From an uncultured Bacilli bacterium (GTDB lineage: Bacteria; Bacillota_I; Bacilli_A; RF39; UBA660): 17,398 nucleotides of DNA. Position 1 is the first letter of the stretch. The number at the start of each line of letters is the position of its first letter. This document shows, in pieces, positions 1 through 7,316 of this stretch. The DNA is taken from assembly GCA_944363685.1 (NCBI GenBank), contig CALVUV010000012.1, positions 1 to 17,398 on the forward strand, read 5' to 3'. The position numbers and the translations under genes were made by a program. The notes beneath the pieces are model-generated. The model did no database searches. It saw only the letters and a program-made list of their open reading frames with translations, and was not told where the DNA came from.

Positions 1-170
1 ACAATAATTACATAGTCACCACAATCAATATGAGGTGTATAAGTAGCTTTATGCTTACCACGTAAGATATGAGCAGCCTTACTAGCTACACGACCTAAAG
101 GTTTTCCTTCAGCATCAATAACGTACCATTTTCTTTCTACTGTTTCTTTCTTTTGCATATAACTTTTCAT
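1..170 (-). CDS. rplM: 50S ribosomal protein L13, N-terminal part (runs off the window)
   Basis: L13 is a protein of the large ribosomal subunit and an early assembly protein. Reading the minus strand from the ATG at 168-170 gives 56 codons that continue past base 1. The translation contains the L13 signatures ERKWYVIDAEGKPLGR, ILRGKHKATYTPH and CGDYVII. The start is fixed by a GGAG site six bases upstream. A strong promoter and a hairpin leader precede it. In Bacilli rpsI normally follows rplM; that part lies outside the window. Identification is secure although only about the first third of the protein is visible. Confidence 0.95.
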   Translation of the reverse strand, partial: MKSYMQKKETVERKWYVIDAEGKPLGRVASKAAHILRGKHKATYTPHIDCGDYVII

Positions 171-241
171 AATTTTCTCCTTTACTAAATTACTCAAACC
201 TTCCCACAGTTTAAGTTTTAGTGGGGATATAAAATGTACCG
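171..241 (-). promoter_or_regulatory. rplM 5' leader with hairpin, candidate L13 autoregulatory leader
   Basis: The predicted transcript has an untranslated leader of about 70 bases. It holds a hairpin with a CCCAC/GTGGG stem (225-221 with 207-203) and a 13-base loop, followed by AAGG and then the GGAG ribosome site. Low-GC Gram-positive bacteria commonly carry an L13 leader at this place that lets the protein repress its own operon. Position and hairpin fit, but I could not compare it with the family covariance model. Confidence 0.45.
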
Positions 242-247
242 ATTAAA

Positions 248-276
248 ATTATATCAGTGTTTCCTAGTAAAGTCAA
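248..276 (-). promoter_or_regulatory. Sigma-A type promoter of rplM
   Basis: On the minus strand TTGACT (276-271) is separated by exactly 17 bases from a perfect TATAAT (253-248). The predicted start is near 241. It lies back to back with the rnjA promoter; the two -35 boxes are only 14 bases apart. Confidence 0.85.
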
Positions 277-290
277 TGTTTTTTTAATAA

Positions 291-319
291 TAGACAAAAC
301 AAAAAAAATATAGTATAAT
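291..319 (+). promoter_or_regulatory. Sigma-A type promoter of rnjA
   Basis: TAGACA (291-296), a 17-base spacer, and a perfect TATAAT (314-319), about 40 bases before the rnjA start codon. Confidence 0.8.
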
Positions 320-366
320 CTATTCGGTTAGTTCTTTCAGGTTTTATTAAAAAGAAAGGAGAAACA

Positions 367-2040
367 ATGAATAAAAAGTCAGATGAAACAAAAATAATTG
401 TTTTAGGTGGCTTAGGTGAAGTAGGAAAAAACATGTATTGTGTAATGCATGAAGATGAAATTATTGTTATAGACGCGGGAGTATCTTTTGCAGAAGGAGA
501 ACTTTTAGGTATAGATTATGTCCTTCCAGATTACTCATTTTTACAAGAAAACGAAGATAAAATTAAAGCACTTTTAATTACACACGGTCATGAAGATCAT
601 ATAGGGGCAATTCCCTTTTTATTAAGAAGTGTTAATATTCCTGCTATCTATGCACCTAATCAAGCTAAAGAATTAATTAAATTAAAATTAGAAGATAGAA
701 ATATTAGATATGATAATTTATTTGCATATGATGAAAATACAAAATTAAAATTTAAATATATGGAAGTAGAGTTTATTAGAACAACCCACTCTATTCCTGA
801 TTCTCATGGTATTTGTATAAATACTCCAAATGGAAGAATTGTAACAACAGGAGACTTTAAATTTGATTTAACTCCTATTGGACCAATGGCAGATTTATAT
901 AAGATGGCTAAAATGGGAAATGAAGGTGTAGATTTATTAATAAGTGATAGTACTAATGCTCTAAATGAAGGTATGTCAATTAGTGAATCACGTGTTGATG
1001 ATGCTCTAACTGATATCTTTGATAAATATAAATATAATCGTATTATAATTGCAACTTTTGCTTCTAACATCTATAGATTAAAGCATATATTTGAATCTTG
1101 CTATCAACATGGTAGAAAAATATGTGTCTTTGGTCGTAGTATGGAAAATAATATTGATATCTCTATTAAAGGTGGATATATTGACCATAAAGAACTATTA
1201 GTAACACCAGAAGTTGCAAACACCTTAAAACCTGGAGAAGTAACAATTCTTTGTACCGGTTCTCAAGGAGAACCTCTAGCCGCTCTATCAAGAATAGCAG
1301 ATGGAACTCATAAACAAATTAAATTAAGACCAGATGATATTGTCATATTTTCATCTAGCGCTATCCCTGGTAATGCTTTAAGTATTCATAAAACTATTAA
1401 TAAGTTATATTTAAAAGGTGTTAAAGTCTTTACTAATATGACTGTAAATAATCTACATACATCAGGTCATGCTAATAAAGAAGAATTAAAGCTAATGATT
1501 AGATTATTAAAGCCAAAATACTTAATGCCATTCCACGGAGATTATAGAATGTTAAAAGAACACGCTAATCTTGGAATAGATTGTGGTATACCTAAAGAAA
1601 ATACATTTATCTTAAAAAATGGTGATAGTCTAATCTTAAAAAATCATAAAATAACAAAAGGTGAAAGTTATCCAAATAGTGATATTTATGTAGATGGTTC
1701 TAGAATTGGTGAAGTTGGTAGCGCTGTCATTCGTGACAGAAAAATAATGGCTAGTGATGGTATCTTAGTAGTAATAGCAAATATTAATTCTAAAGAAAGA
1801 ACTCTTCTAACAAAACCTAATATTACAACAAGAGGATTTGTCCTAGTAAATGAAAATGAAGAATTAATTAAAAAGATTGAAAAAGAAGCTACTAATGTTA
1901 TAACTGAAAAATTAAATGATAAAAAATCAACATTTACTGATATAAAAAATCAATTAAGCCTAGACTTAATACCATTTATTATGAATTTAACAGGAAGAAG
2001 ACCTCTTATCTTACCAATAATATTAGATATAAAAAAATAG
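367..2040 (+). CDS. rnjA: Ribonuclease J (5'-3' exo/endoribonuclease, metallo-beta-lactamase fold)
   Basis: RNase J is the main 5'-3' exonuclease and an endonuclease for mRNA decay and rRNA maturation in Bacilli. The 557-residue product matches the length of Bacillus RNase J1. Visible parts are the beta-lactamase metal motif HGHEDH at residues 73-78, the THSIPDSHG and TGDFKFD segments with further metal ligands, the beta-CASP region, HTSGHA, and FHGDYRML with the late histidine. The start is supported by AAAGGAG five bases upstream. A single paralogue is visible, so J1 versus J2 cannot be settled; J1 fits better because all catalytic residues are present. The stop codon lies inside a terminator shared with the convergent folD. 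Confidence 0.95.
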   Translation: MNKKSDETKIIVLGGLGEVGKNMYCVMHEDEIIVIDAGVSFAEGELLGIDYVLPDYSFLQENEDKIKALLITHGHEDHIGAIPFLLRSVNIPAIYAPNQAKELIKLKLEDRNIRYDNLFAYDENTKLKFKYMEVEFIRTTHSIPDSHGICINTPNGRIVTTGDFKFDLTPIGPMADLYKMAKMGNEGVDLLISDSTNALNEGMSISESRVDDALTDIFDKYKYNRIIIATFASNIYRLKHIFESCYQHGRKICVFGRSMENNIDISIKGGYIDHKELLVTPEVANTLKPGEVTILCTGSQGEPLAALSRIADGTHKQIKLRPDDIVIFSSSAIPGNALSIHKTINKLYLKGVKVFTNMTVNNLHTSGHANKEELKLMIRLLKPKYLMPFHGDYRMLKEHANLGIDCGIPKENTFILKNGDSLILKNHKITKGESYPNSDIYVDGSRIGEVGSAVIRDRKIMASDGILVVIANINSKERTLLTKPNITTRGFVLVNENEELIKKIEKEATNVITEKLNDKKSTFTDIKNQLSLDLIPFIMNLTGRRPLILPIILDIKK

Positions 2041-2065
2041 AAACTTTATAGATTTCTATTTTTTT
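2031..2065. terminator. Bidirectional terminator between rnjA and folD
   Basis: A perfect 13-base inverted repeat (2031-2043 with 2053-2065) closes a nine-base loop. The outer arms are A-tract and T-tract, so it reads as an intrinsic terminator from both sides. It includes the last codon and stop of rnjA and the last codons and stop of folD. Confidence 0.8.
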
Positions 2066-2957
2066 CTTTAATTATCTTTTTTACTTTTCTAATACCTTGT
2101 TCTAAAACATCATCTACTTCTTGTCCATAAACACTCTTAGCACAATTATAAGCAAGCATACAAATTGTCATAGGTCCTACTGCACCCGTTGGTGGTGTAA
2201 TCAAAGATGCTTTAGGATATACATCAAGGAAATCAACATCTCCTACTGTTTTACCCTCTTTATTTTTATGAACACCAACATCAATTACAACTGCATCTTT
2301 TTTAATATAATCTGCTGTAATAAACTCTTGTTTATTTAAAGCTGCTACCACAATATCACAATCACTTGTCACTTCTGAAAGATTAGATGTTTTAGAATGA
2401 CAAATTATAGGTGTTGCATTATTTCTTAACATTAAATGAGCAAGTGGTTTTCCTACAATATTACTTCGATTAATAATAGCAACTTTTTTACCTTCTAAAG
2501 TAACATCATATGATTTTAACAATGTCTCTATTCCAAGTGCTGTACAAGGAATAAGCGATACATCCAAAACACTCAACTTTCCCATAGATAATGAAGTAAG
2601 ACCATCTACATCAATATCAGGATTAATCATATCCAATAATCTTCGTTCTTCCCCTCTCAAATTAGATGGTAAAGGTAATTGAATCATCATACCTGTAATT
2701 GATTTATCTAAATTAATTCTTTTAATATACTCTTCCAATTCTTCTATTTTCATTTCATTAAAATGAACACTAATAAAGTCAATTAAAGTTTTATCAGTTA
2801 TCTTCTTCTCTTTCATCTTAGCATACATCTGTCCCCCAAAATCATCACCAATAGAAATATCAACCACTCTAGGAACAATATCTTTTTGTAATAAATATTT
2901 ATTTAATTCATTATATAAAATATCACTTACTACCAAACCATTAATTTTCTTATCCAT
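2046..2957 (-). CDS. folD: Bifunctional methylenetetrahydrofolate dehydrogenase / methenyltetrahydrofolate cyclohydrolase
   Basis: FolD converts 5,10-methylene-THF through methenyl-THF to 10-formyl-THF using NADP, supplying formyl groups for purines and initiator tRNA. The 303-residue product carries the catalytic YxxxK (Y45 and K49), the INPDIDVDG loop, a nucleotide-binding segment with RSNIVGKPLAHLM, and the C-terminal PPTGAVGPMT signature. It is slightly longer than the usual 280-290 residues because of a lysine-rich C-terminal tail. The ATG at 2955-2957 follows AGGTGGTGA. It has its own promoter and is convergent with rnjA, so it is probably a single-gene unit. Confidence 0.95.
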   Translation of the reverse strand: MDKKINGLVVSDILYNELNKYLLQKDIVPRVVDISIGDDFGGQMYAKMKEKKITDKTLIDFISVHFNEMKIEELEEYIKRINLDKSITGMMIQLPLPSNLRGEERRLLDMINPDIDVDGLTSLSMGKLSVLDVSLIPCTALGIETLLKSYDVTLEGKKVAIINRSNIVGKPLAHLMLRNNATPIICHSKTSNLSEVTSDCDIVVAALNKQEFITADYIKKDAVVIDVGVHKNKEGKTVGDVDFLDVYPKASLITPPTGAVGPMTICMLAYNCAKSVYGQEVDDVLEQGIRKVKKIIKEKNRNL

Positions 2958-2981
2958 AATCTAACTTCACCACCTAACTAA

Positions 2982-3010
2982 AGTATATCAAAATCAAAAC
3001 AATATAACAA
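2982..3010 (-). promoter_or_regulatory. Promoter of folD
   Basis: Minus strand TTGTTA (3010-3005), 17-base spacer, TATACT (2987-2982) preceded by TGA, giving an extended -10. The -35 box touches the 3' side of the rny terminator, so folD transcription starts immediately after rny ends. Confidence 0.65.
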
Positions 3011-3040
3011 TAAGAGGATTAAATATTTAACCCTCTTATT
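3009..3040 (-). terminator. Hairpin terminator of rny
   Basis: A nine-base stem (3009-3017 with 3032-3040) continues past one mismatch into the self-complementary TTAAATATTTAA (3019-3030). The following stretch on the minus strand is T-rich but interrupted (GTTATATTGTTTTG), so efficiency may be moderate. It overlaps the rny stop codon. Confidence 0.65.
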
Positions 3041-4589
3041 TAGCTTCTTCAACTGCCCTAGTCTCTCTTACAACAGTAATTTTAATAGTACCAGGATAAT
3101 TTAAAGTAGACTCTATCTTCTCTTTTATATCACGAGCTATTCTATGAGCTTCTAAATCATCTATTTCATCAGGTTCAACTATAACTCTAAGTTCTCTTCC
3201 TGCTTGCATAGCATATGCCTTAGAAACACCATCTATATCATTAGCAACTTCTTCAAGTTGAGAAAGTCTCTTTACATAATTCTCTAACGAATCATTACGT
3301 GCTCCAGGACGTGTTGCCGATAATGCATCTGCAACAGCAACCAAAGAAGATATTACAGAAGTCGCTTCCGTATCACCATGATGAGATGCAATAGCATTAA
3401 TTACAACCTCATTCTCTCCATATTTTTTAGCAAGATCGACACCAATACTAACGTGACTTCCCTCTATCTCATGATCAATCGCTTTACCTATATCATGTAA
3501 AAGCCCCGCTCTTTTAGCAAGAGATACATCTTCTCCAATTTCCCCAGCAAGAAGTCCCGAAAGATTAGCAACTTCTAATGAATGTTGTAAAGCATTCTGA
3601 CCATAACTAGTCCTAAAATGTAGTTTACCAACTATTTCTATTAATTCAGGAGCCATCTTAGTAATACCAAGTTCAAATAAAGCATTATTACCATATTCAA
3701 TTATCTTCTCTTTAGTTTCTTTACATACTTTATCATAAACTTCTTCAATTCTTGTAGGATGAATTCTACCATCCTTTATTAAAGTTTCTAAAGTTAATCT
3801 AGCCATCTCTCTTCTTAAAGGATCAAAACTAGATAAAACAACAGCTTCAGGAGTATCATCAATTATTAAATCCACCCCCGTAATAGCTTCTATAGTCCTA
3901 ATATTTCTTCCTTCTCTACCAATTAATCTACCCTTCATATCATCATTAGGTAAACTAACAACAGTGACTGTTTGATCACTAGCAATATCAGCAGCATATT
4001 TCTGCATAGCAGTTACAATAAGCTCCTGTGACTTCTTATCAACAGTAAGTTTTGCTTCATTCTCCTGTTCACTAATATATAAAGCTATCTCCCTTTTCAT
4101 AGACTCTCTAACGTTCTTCATAATCATGTCATGAGCCTTTTCTTTACTATAACCTGAAATATCTTCAAGTAAAGCAATTTGTTCTTTCTTTATTTCCTCC
4201 ACTTTTGCTTCTTTTTCTTGAATTTCTTTTTGTCTTTGAATTATCTTTTCTTCTCTATCATCCAAAGTAGATTCACGTTTTTGACAAAGTTCATCTCTTT
4301 TATCAAGACTAGACTCTCTTTGTAAAAGTTTATTTTCGCTATCTTTAAGTTCTGCTTTTTTCTCTTTAATATCTTTATCTACTTCAAGTTTTAACTGATA
4401 AGACTTCTCTTTCGCCTCCATAACAGCATCACGCTTTATCTTATCAGCATTTTTCTCTGCATCTTCTAACATTTTATTTATTTTCTTAGAAGTTGTATTT
4501 TCTCTTAGAAAATCAACTAAAAAAGTTAATCCAAAACCACAAACTAATCCAAAAATTATAAGTAAAATGGAGAATAAAAATTGTTCCAT
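3036..4589 (-). CDS. rny: Ribonuclease Y
   Basis: RNase Y is the membrane-bound endoribonuclease that starts mRNA decay in many Firmicutes. The 517-residue product has an N-terminal membrane helix (about residues 5-25), a long charged coiled coil (about 30-150), a KH RNA-binding domain with GREGRNIR at 224-231, and an HD hydrolase domain with LLHDIGKA (H365, D366) and ASHHGD at 401-406. This matches the family order and the usual length near 520. The start is set by GGAGGTATAATATG. It lies downstream of recA as in many Bacilli, but a small opposite-strand regulator gene separates the two. It has its own promoter and terminator. Confidence 0.96.
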   Translation of the reverse strand: MEQFLFSILLIIFGLVCGFGLTFLVDFLRENTTSKKINKMLEDAEKNADKIKRDAVMEAKEKSYQLKLEVDKDIKEKKAELKDSENKLLQRESSLDKRDELCQKRESTLDDREEKIIQRQKEIQEKEAKVEEIKKEQIALLEDISGYSKEKAHDMIMKNVRESMKREIALYISEQENEAKLTVDKKSQELIVTAMQKYAADIASDQTVTVVSLPNDDMKGRLIGREGRNIRTIEAITGVDLIIDDTPEAVVLSSFDPLRREMARLTLETLIKDGRIHPTRIEEVYDKVCKETKEKIIEYGNNALFELGITKMAPELIEIVGKLHFRTSYGQNALQHSLEVANLSGLLAGEIGEDVSLAKRAGLLHDIGKAIDHEIEGSHVSIGVDLAKKYGENEVVINAIASHHGDTEATSVISSLVAVADALSATRPGARNDSLENYVKRLSQLEEVANDIDGVSKAYAMQAGRELRVIVEPDEIDDLEAHRIARDIKEKIESTLNYPGTIKITVVRETRAVEEAK

Positions 4590-4645
4590 ATTATACCTCC
4601 ATTAGAATATATTTTAAATAAAAATCTAAACTATAATCTAACTCT

Positions 4646-4674
4646 ATTGTAAGTTTTAATTCTCATCTTGTCAA
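4646..4674 (-). promoter_or_regulatory. Sigma-A type promoter of rny
   Basis: Minus strand consensus TTGACA (4674-4669), 17-base spacer, TACAAT (4651-4646). It lies about 57 bases before the rny start codon. Confidence 0.8.
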
Positions 4675-4675
4675 G

Positions 4676-4726
4676 AAAAGATAAATGGAGGTAATGCAAG
4701 TATCTTATTTATATTTATCTTTTTTT
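4676..4726 (+). terminator. Terminator-like hairpin ahead of the XRE gene (possible attenuator)
   Basis: An 11-base stem (AAAAGATAAAT at 4676-4686 with ATTTATCTTTT at 4713-4723) closes a 26-base loop and runs into seven Ts (4720-4726). No plus-strand gene lies upstream that would need terminating. The loop contains GGAGG followed by an ATG and a 15-codon open frame ending at 4738. It could attenuate a plus-strand transcript entering the XRE gene, or simply insulate it from the rny promoter region. Confidence 0.4.
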
Positions 4727-4757
4727 ATAAAATTTTATTAACAGGTCGGGTGATTTT

Positions 4758-4991
4758 ATGATTAAAGTAAATATTGAAGAGTTATTAAAACAAAATAAGA
4801 GAAGTAAGTATTGGTTATGTCAACGAATGAACATAACATCAAGAAATTTAAATAGGATTATTAGAGGAGAAACAACTTCTATTAGTTTTAAATATATTGA
4901 AGAAATATGTATATTATTAAACTGTACACCAGGTGATTTATTAACATTAACGATTAATGAAGAAGAAAGAACAAATTTACAAACATTATAA
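4758..4991 (+). CDS. Small XRE/Cro-family helix-turn-helix regulator
   Basis: A 77-residue protein made of little more than one Cro/CI-type HTH domain. It begins with IEELLKQNKRSKYWLCQRMN, followed by the recognition region (SRNLNRIIRGETTSISFKYI) and a C-terminal helix, ICILLNCTPGDLL, typical of the short YozG-like HTH_26 group. It has no ligand or dimerisation domain beyond the HTH. The start follows GGGTGAT. It sits on the opposite strand between rny and recA; the target is unknown. A weak promoter could be TTATTT (4705-4710) with TAAAAT (4728-4733), which would place the -35 inside the upstream hairpin. Free-standing proteins of this type often regulate themselves or a neighbour, but that is inference. 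Confidence 0.85.
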   Translation: MIKVNIEELLKQNKRSKYWLCQRMNITSRNLNRIIRGETTSISFKYIEEICILLNCTPGDLLTLTINEEERTNLQTL

Positions 4992-4992
4992 A

Positions 4993-5020
4993 AGGAAGTT
5001 CACAAAGCTTCCTATTTTTT
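4993..5020. terminator. Bidirectional terminator between the XRE gene and recA
   Basis: The AGGAAG/CTTCCT stem (4993-4998 with 5008-5013) has a nine-base loop, with an A-tract on one side and six Ts (5015-5020) on the other. It overlaps the recA stop codon and starts two bases after the XRE stop codon. Confidence 0.75.
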
Positions 5021-6022
5021 ATCTAAACTAATCCCATAAAACTCTCTTATCTTATCTTCTATTTCTTTAGCTAACTCTTTCTTATCTTTAAGAAGTAACT
5101 TAACATTCTCTTTACCTTGTCCAAGTTTCTCCCCATTATAAGAATACCAAGCACCAGTTTTCTCAACAACACCAGCTTCTACCCCTAAATCAACAAGTTC
5201 TCCTTCTAAAGAAATACCTTCACCATACATAATATCAACAACTGCACTCTTAAATGGAGGAGCCACTTTATTTTTAACAACCTTAACAGTAGTTTTATTA
5301 CCAACTACCTTATCACCAATCTTTAATTGTTCATTACGTCTTATATCAAGTCTAATAGTTGAATAAAACTTTAAAGCTCTACCACCTGGAGTAGTCTCAG
5401 GATTACCAAACATAACTCCCACTTTTTCTCTTAATTGATTAATAAAAATAGCAATTGTATTAGTCTTATTAATAGTACCACTTAATTTACGCAAAGCCTG
5501 TGACATAAGTCTAGCTTGTAACCCAACATGAGAATCTCCCATCTCACCATCAATTTCAGCTTGTGGTACCAATGCAGCAACAGAATCAATTACTATAATA
5601 CTAACCGCTTCACTCCTAACAAGCGCTTCACATATTTCTAACGCTTGTTCACCTGTATCAGGTTGTGACAAAATAAGTTCATTAGTATCAACACCTAATC
5701 TTTTAGCATAAACAGGATCAAGAGCATGTTCTGCATCAATAAAAGCTGCTCTACCTCCAACTTTTTGTACTTCTGCAATCGCTTGTAAAGCAAAAGTAGT
5801 TTTACCACTAGATTCAGGTCCATATATTTCTATAATTCTTCCCTTAGGATAACCCCCTATTCCTAAAGCAATATCAAGACTTAAACAACCACTAGACACA
5901 ACATCCATCTTCATATGAGGATTATCCCCAAGTCTCATAACTGCCCCTTTACCAAACTGTTTCTCTATATCAGCTAAAACACTTTCTAAATTCTTATCTT
6001 TATTTACTGTTGATTTACTCAT
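5012..6022 (-). CDS. recA: Recombinase RecA
   Basis: RecA forms filaments on single-stranded DNA for homologous recombination and triggers LexA self-cleavage in the SOS response. The 336-residue product has Walker A GPESSGKT at 68-75, the IVIDSVAALVP Walker B strand, the loop 1 region (EIDGEMGDSHVGLQAR) and the loop 2 region (FINQLREKVGVMFGNPETTPGG). The C-terminal tail is short and not very acidic. The ATG at 6020-6022 follows GGGAGG. It is transcribed alone, from a promoter with an SOS-type box upstream. No cinA lies between it and pgsA. Confidence 0.97.
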   Translation of the reverse strand: MSKSTVNKDKNLESVLADIEKQFGKGAVMRLGDNPHMKMDVVSSGCLSLDIALGIGGYPKGRIIEIYGPESSGKTTFALQAIAEVQKVGGRAAFIDAEHALDPVYAKRLGVDTNELILSQPDTGEQALEICEALVRSEAVSIIVIDSVAALVPQAEIDGEMGDSHVGLQARLMSQALRKLSGTINKTNTIAIFINQLREKVGVMFGNPETTPGGRALKFYSTIRLDIRRNEQLKIGDKVVGNKTTVKVVKNKVAPPFKSAVVDIMYGEGISLEGELVDLGVEAGVVEKTGAWYSYNGEKLGQGKENVKLLLKDKKELAKEIEDKIREFYGISLDKK

Positions 6023-6053
6023 AAATATCCTCCCAAAAATTAATTACAATTCT

Positions 6054-6082
6054 ATTTTATATAGTAAAAATTAAATTGTCAA
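6054..6082 (-). promoter_or_regulatory. Sigma-A type promoter of recA
   Basis: Minus strand consensus TTGACA (6082-6077), 17-base spacer, TAAAAT (6059-6054), about 30 bases before the recA start codon. Confidence 0.8.
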
Positions 6083-6091
6083 GAGTTTTTT

Positions 6092-6105
6092 CGAACAAAA
6101 GTTTG
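6092..6105. promoter_or_regulatory. Candidate LexA (DinR) SOS box upstream of recA
   Basis: CGAACAAAAGTTTG matches the Bacillus-type LexA operator CGAAC-N4-GTTCG in one half exactly and in the other with one change (GTTTG for GTTCG). It lies nine bases upstream of the recA -35 box. The match and the location fit SOS control of recA. No lexA gene is in the window. Confidence 0.65.
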
Positions 6106-6187
6106 TTAATTATTAAAATTCTAATAATATTTGTATTCAAATAATTAAATTCACTTAATTTATTTATAGAATTATATAAATTAAACC

Positions 6188-6222
6188 AAAAAAAAGAAAG
6201 AAATTTAATTTTCCTCTTTCTT
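6188..6222 (-). terminator. Terminator of the gpsB-rnpB-rodZ-pgsA unit
   Basis: An eight-base AAGAAAGA/TCTTTCTT stem (6222-6215 with 6201-6194) and a 13-base loop are followed on the minus strand by a T-tract (6193-6188). It overlaps the end of pgsA. The rest of the gap, 6106-6187, is A+T-rich with no feature that I can support. Confidence 0.65.
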
Positions 6223-6807
6223 CCCTAAAATAAACTTCTTATTAAGATTAAAATACTCTATCATAGAAACTACAGACATAATAGTAGCAAAATAAATTAG
6301 AAAATCAGCTACTCTTATATTCCAAATTTCAAATGGTAAATTATAGAAAAATACCAAAGCAACACCAACCATCATAGAAGCAGTCTTAATCTTACCAGAC
6401 TTAATAGCAGCAACTACTCTACCCTTACTAGAAGCCTGCATTTTAATAGCATCTACAATAGTATCTCTAAATATTATAATAACCGGTATAGCCACAGGAA
6501 TAAATCCCTTATAAGCTAATATAATTAAAGCACTATTAACTAATGCTTTATCAGCTATAGCATCTAACATCTTTCCTAAGTCAGTAACTTGATTATTCTT
6601 CCTAGCCAAATAACCATCTAAAAAATCAGTTAAACTAGCTACAATAAAAATAATACCAGCGATTATATGCTCAAGTCTAACATATATTCCCATAACTTCA
6701 TACTGTGGAAAACTAATTCCTACAAAATAAAACGGAAATATCAAAATAATAATCATTATAATAGTTAAAATAATTCTAAAAAAAGTTAATTTAGTAGGTG
6801 TATTCAT
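6205..6807 (-). CDS. pgsA: CDP-diacylglycerol--glycerol-3-phosphate 3-phosphatidyltransferase
   Basis: PgsA is a membrane enzyme that makes phosphatidylglycerol phosphate, the committed step to phosphatidylglycerol and cardiolipin. The 200-residue product has the full CDP-alcohol phosphotransferase signature DG-x2-AR-x8-G-x3-D-x3-D with D61, D64, D82 and D86 (DFLDGYLARK ... GKMLDAIADK), and several hydrophobic helices. The start codon lies inside the end of the rodZ-like gene (17-base overlap) and is preceded by AAAGGA, so translation is probably coupled. This order (HTH membrane protein then pgsA) is conserved in Bacillus, where ymfM precedes pgsA. Confidence 0.95.
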   Translation of the reverse strand: MNTPTKLTFFRIILTIIMIIILIFPFYFVGISFPQYEVMGIYVRLEHIIAGIIFIVASLTDFLDGYLARKNNQVTDLGKMLDAIADKALVNSALIILAYKGFIPVAIPVIIIFRDTIVDAIKMQASSKGRVVAAIKSGKIKTASMMVGVALVFFYNLPFEIWNIRVADFLIYFATIMSVVSMIEYFNLNKKFILGKKEEN

Positions 6808-7288
6808 AAACTTCTATTCCTTTCAATTCTCTAGAGATAACAGGATCTCTATTAATCAATTTAATAACTACTATTGCTAAAACTATAATCAATACTAAAG
6901 AAAGAATTATCAAAACAATAGGCCATTTCTTAATTTTCTTTTTATACTCTTTAGTATAAGGAGATTGTATTTTTTTTTCTTCTTTAAGTTTCTCTTCCTC
7001 TTCTTTTTTTCTCTTCGCTTCCATAATATCATCTAAAGAAATCTTAGATGTATGCTCAAATAAAAAATCATTAAACTCTTCTTGTACCTTAGCAGGATCA
7101 AGTCCTAAATACTTAGCATATTCCTTAATCAAATCTTTCAAATAATATATATCTTTAAAAGCTCTAATATTACCATCTTCAATATTCTCAAGTAAAGCTT
7201 CGTCTACATCTAAATCACTAGCAGCTTCTTCCAAACTAACACCATTCTCACGCCTTACATCTTGAAGATACTCTCCTAATTCCTTCAT
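6791..7288 (-). CDS. RodZ/YmfM-like HTH membrane protein
   Basis: The 165-residue product has an N-terminal RodZ-type helix-turn-helix (about residues 3-63: LGEYLQDVRRENGVSLEEAA, then an ENIEDGN turn and the YLKDLIKEYAKYLGLD helix), a lysine/glutamate-rich juxtamembrane linker (about 88-123) and one membrane helix (about 124-146). Only about 20 residues lie outside the membrane, so the extracellular domain of full-length RodZ is missing. RodZ links MreB to the membrane in rod-shaped cells; the Bacillus homologue YmfM also lies just before pgsA. The ATG follows AGAGGTGA. Its start lies only about 28 bases after the predicted 3' end of rnpB. Confidence 0.85.
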   Translation of the reverse strand: MKELGEYLQDVRRENGVSLEEAASDLDVDEALLENIEDGNIRAFKDIYYLKDLIKEYAKYLGLDPAKVQEEFNDFLFEHTSKISLDDIMEAKRKKEEEEKLKEEKKIQSPYTKEYKKKIKKWPIVLIILSLVLIIVLAIVVIKLINRDPVISRELKGIEVYEYTY

Positions 7289-7316
7289 GCTTCACCTCTG
7301 TCTATTCACTTAATAA

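Noticed and set aside
804..1070. 88-codon minus-strand open frame inside rnjA
   Set aside because: It lies wholly within the clear RNase J gene, has no ribosome site and no recognisable protein.
2121..2339. 72-codon plus-strand open frame inside folD
   Set aside because: Antisense shadow of FolD with a Cys/Ile/Asn-rich composition typical of noise.
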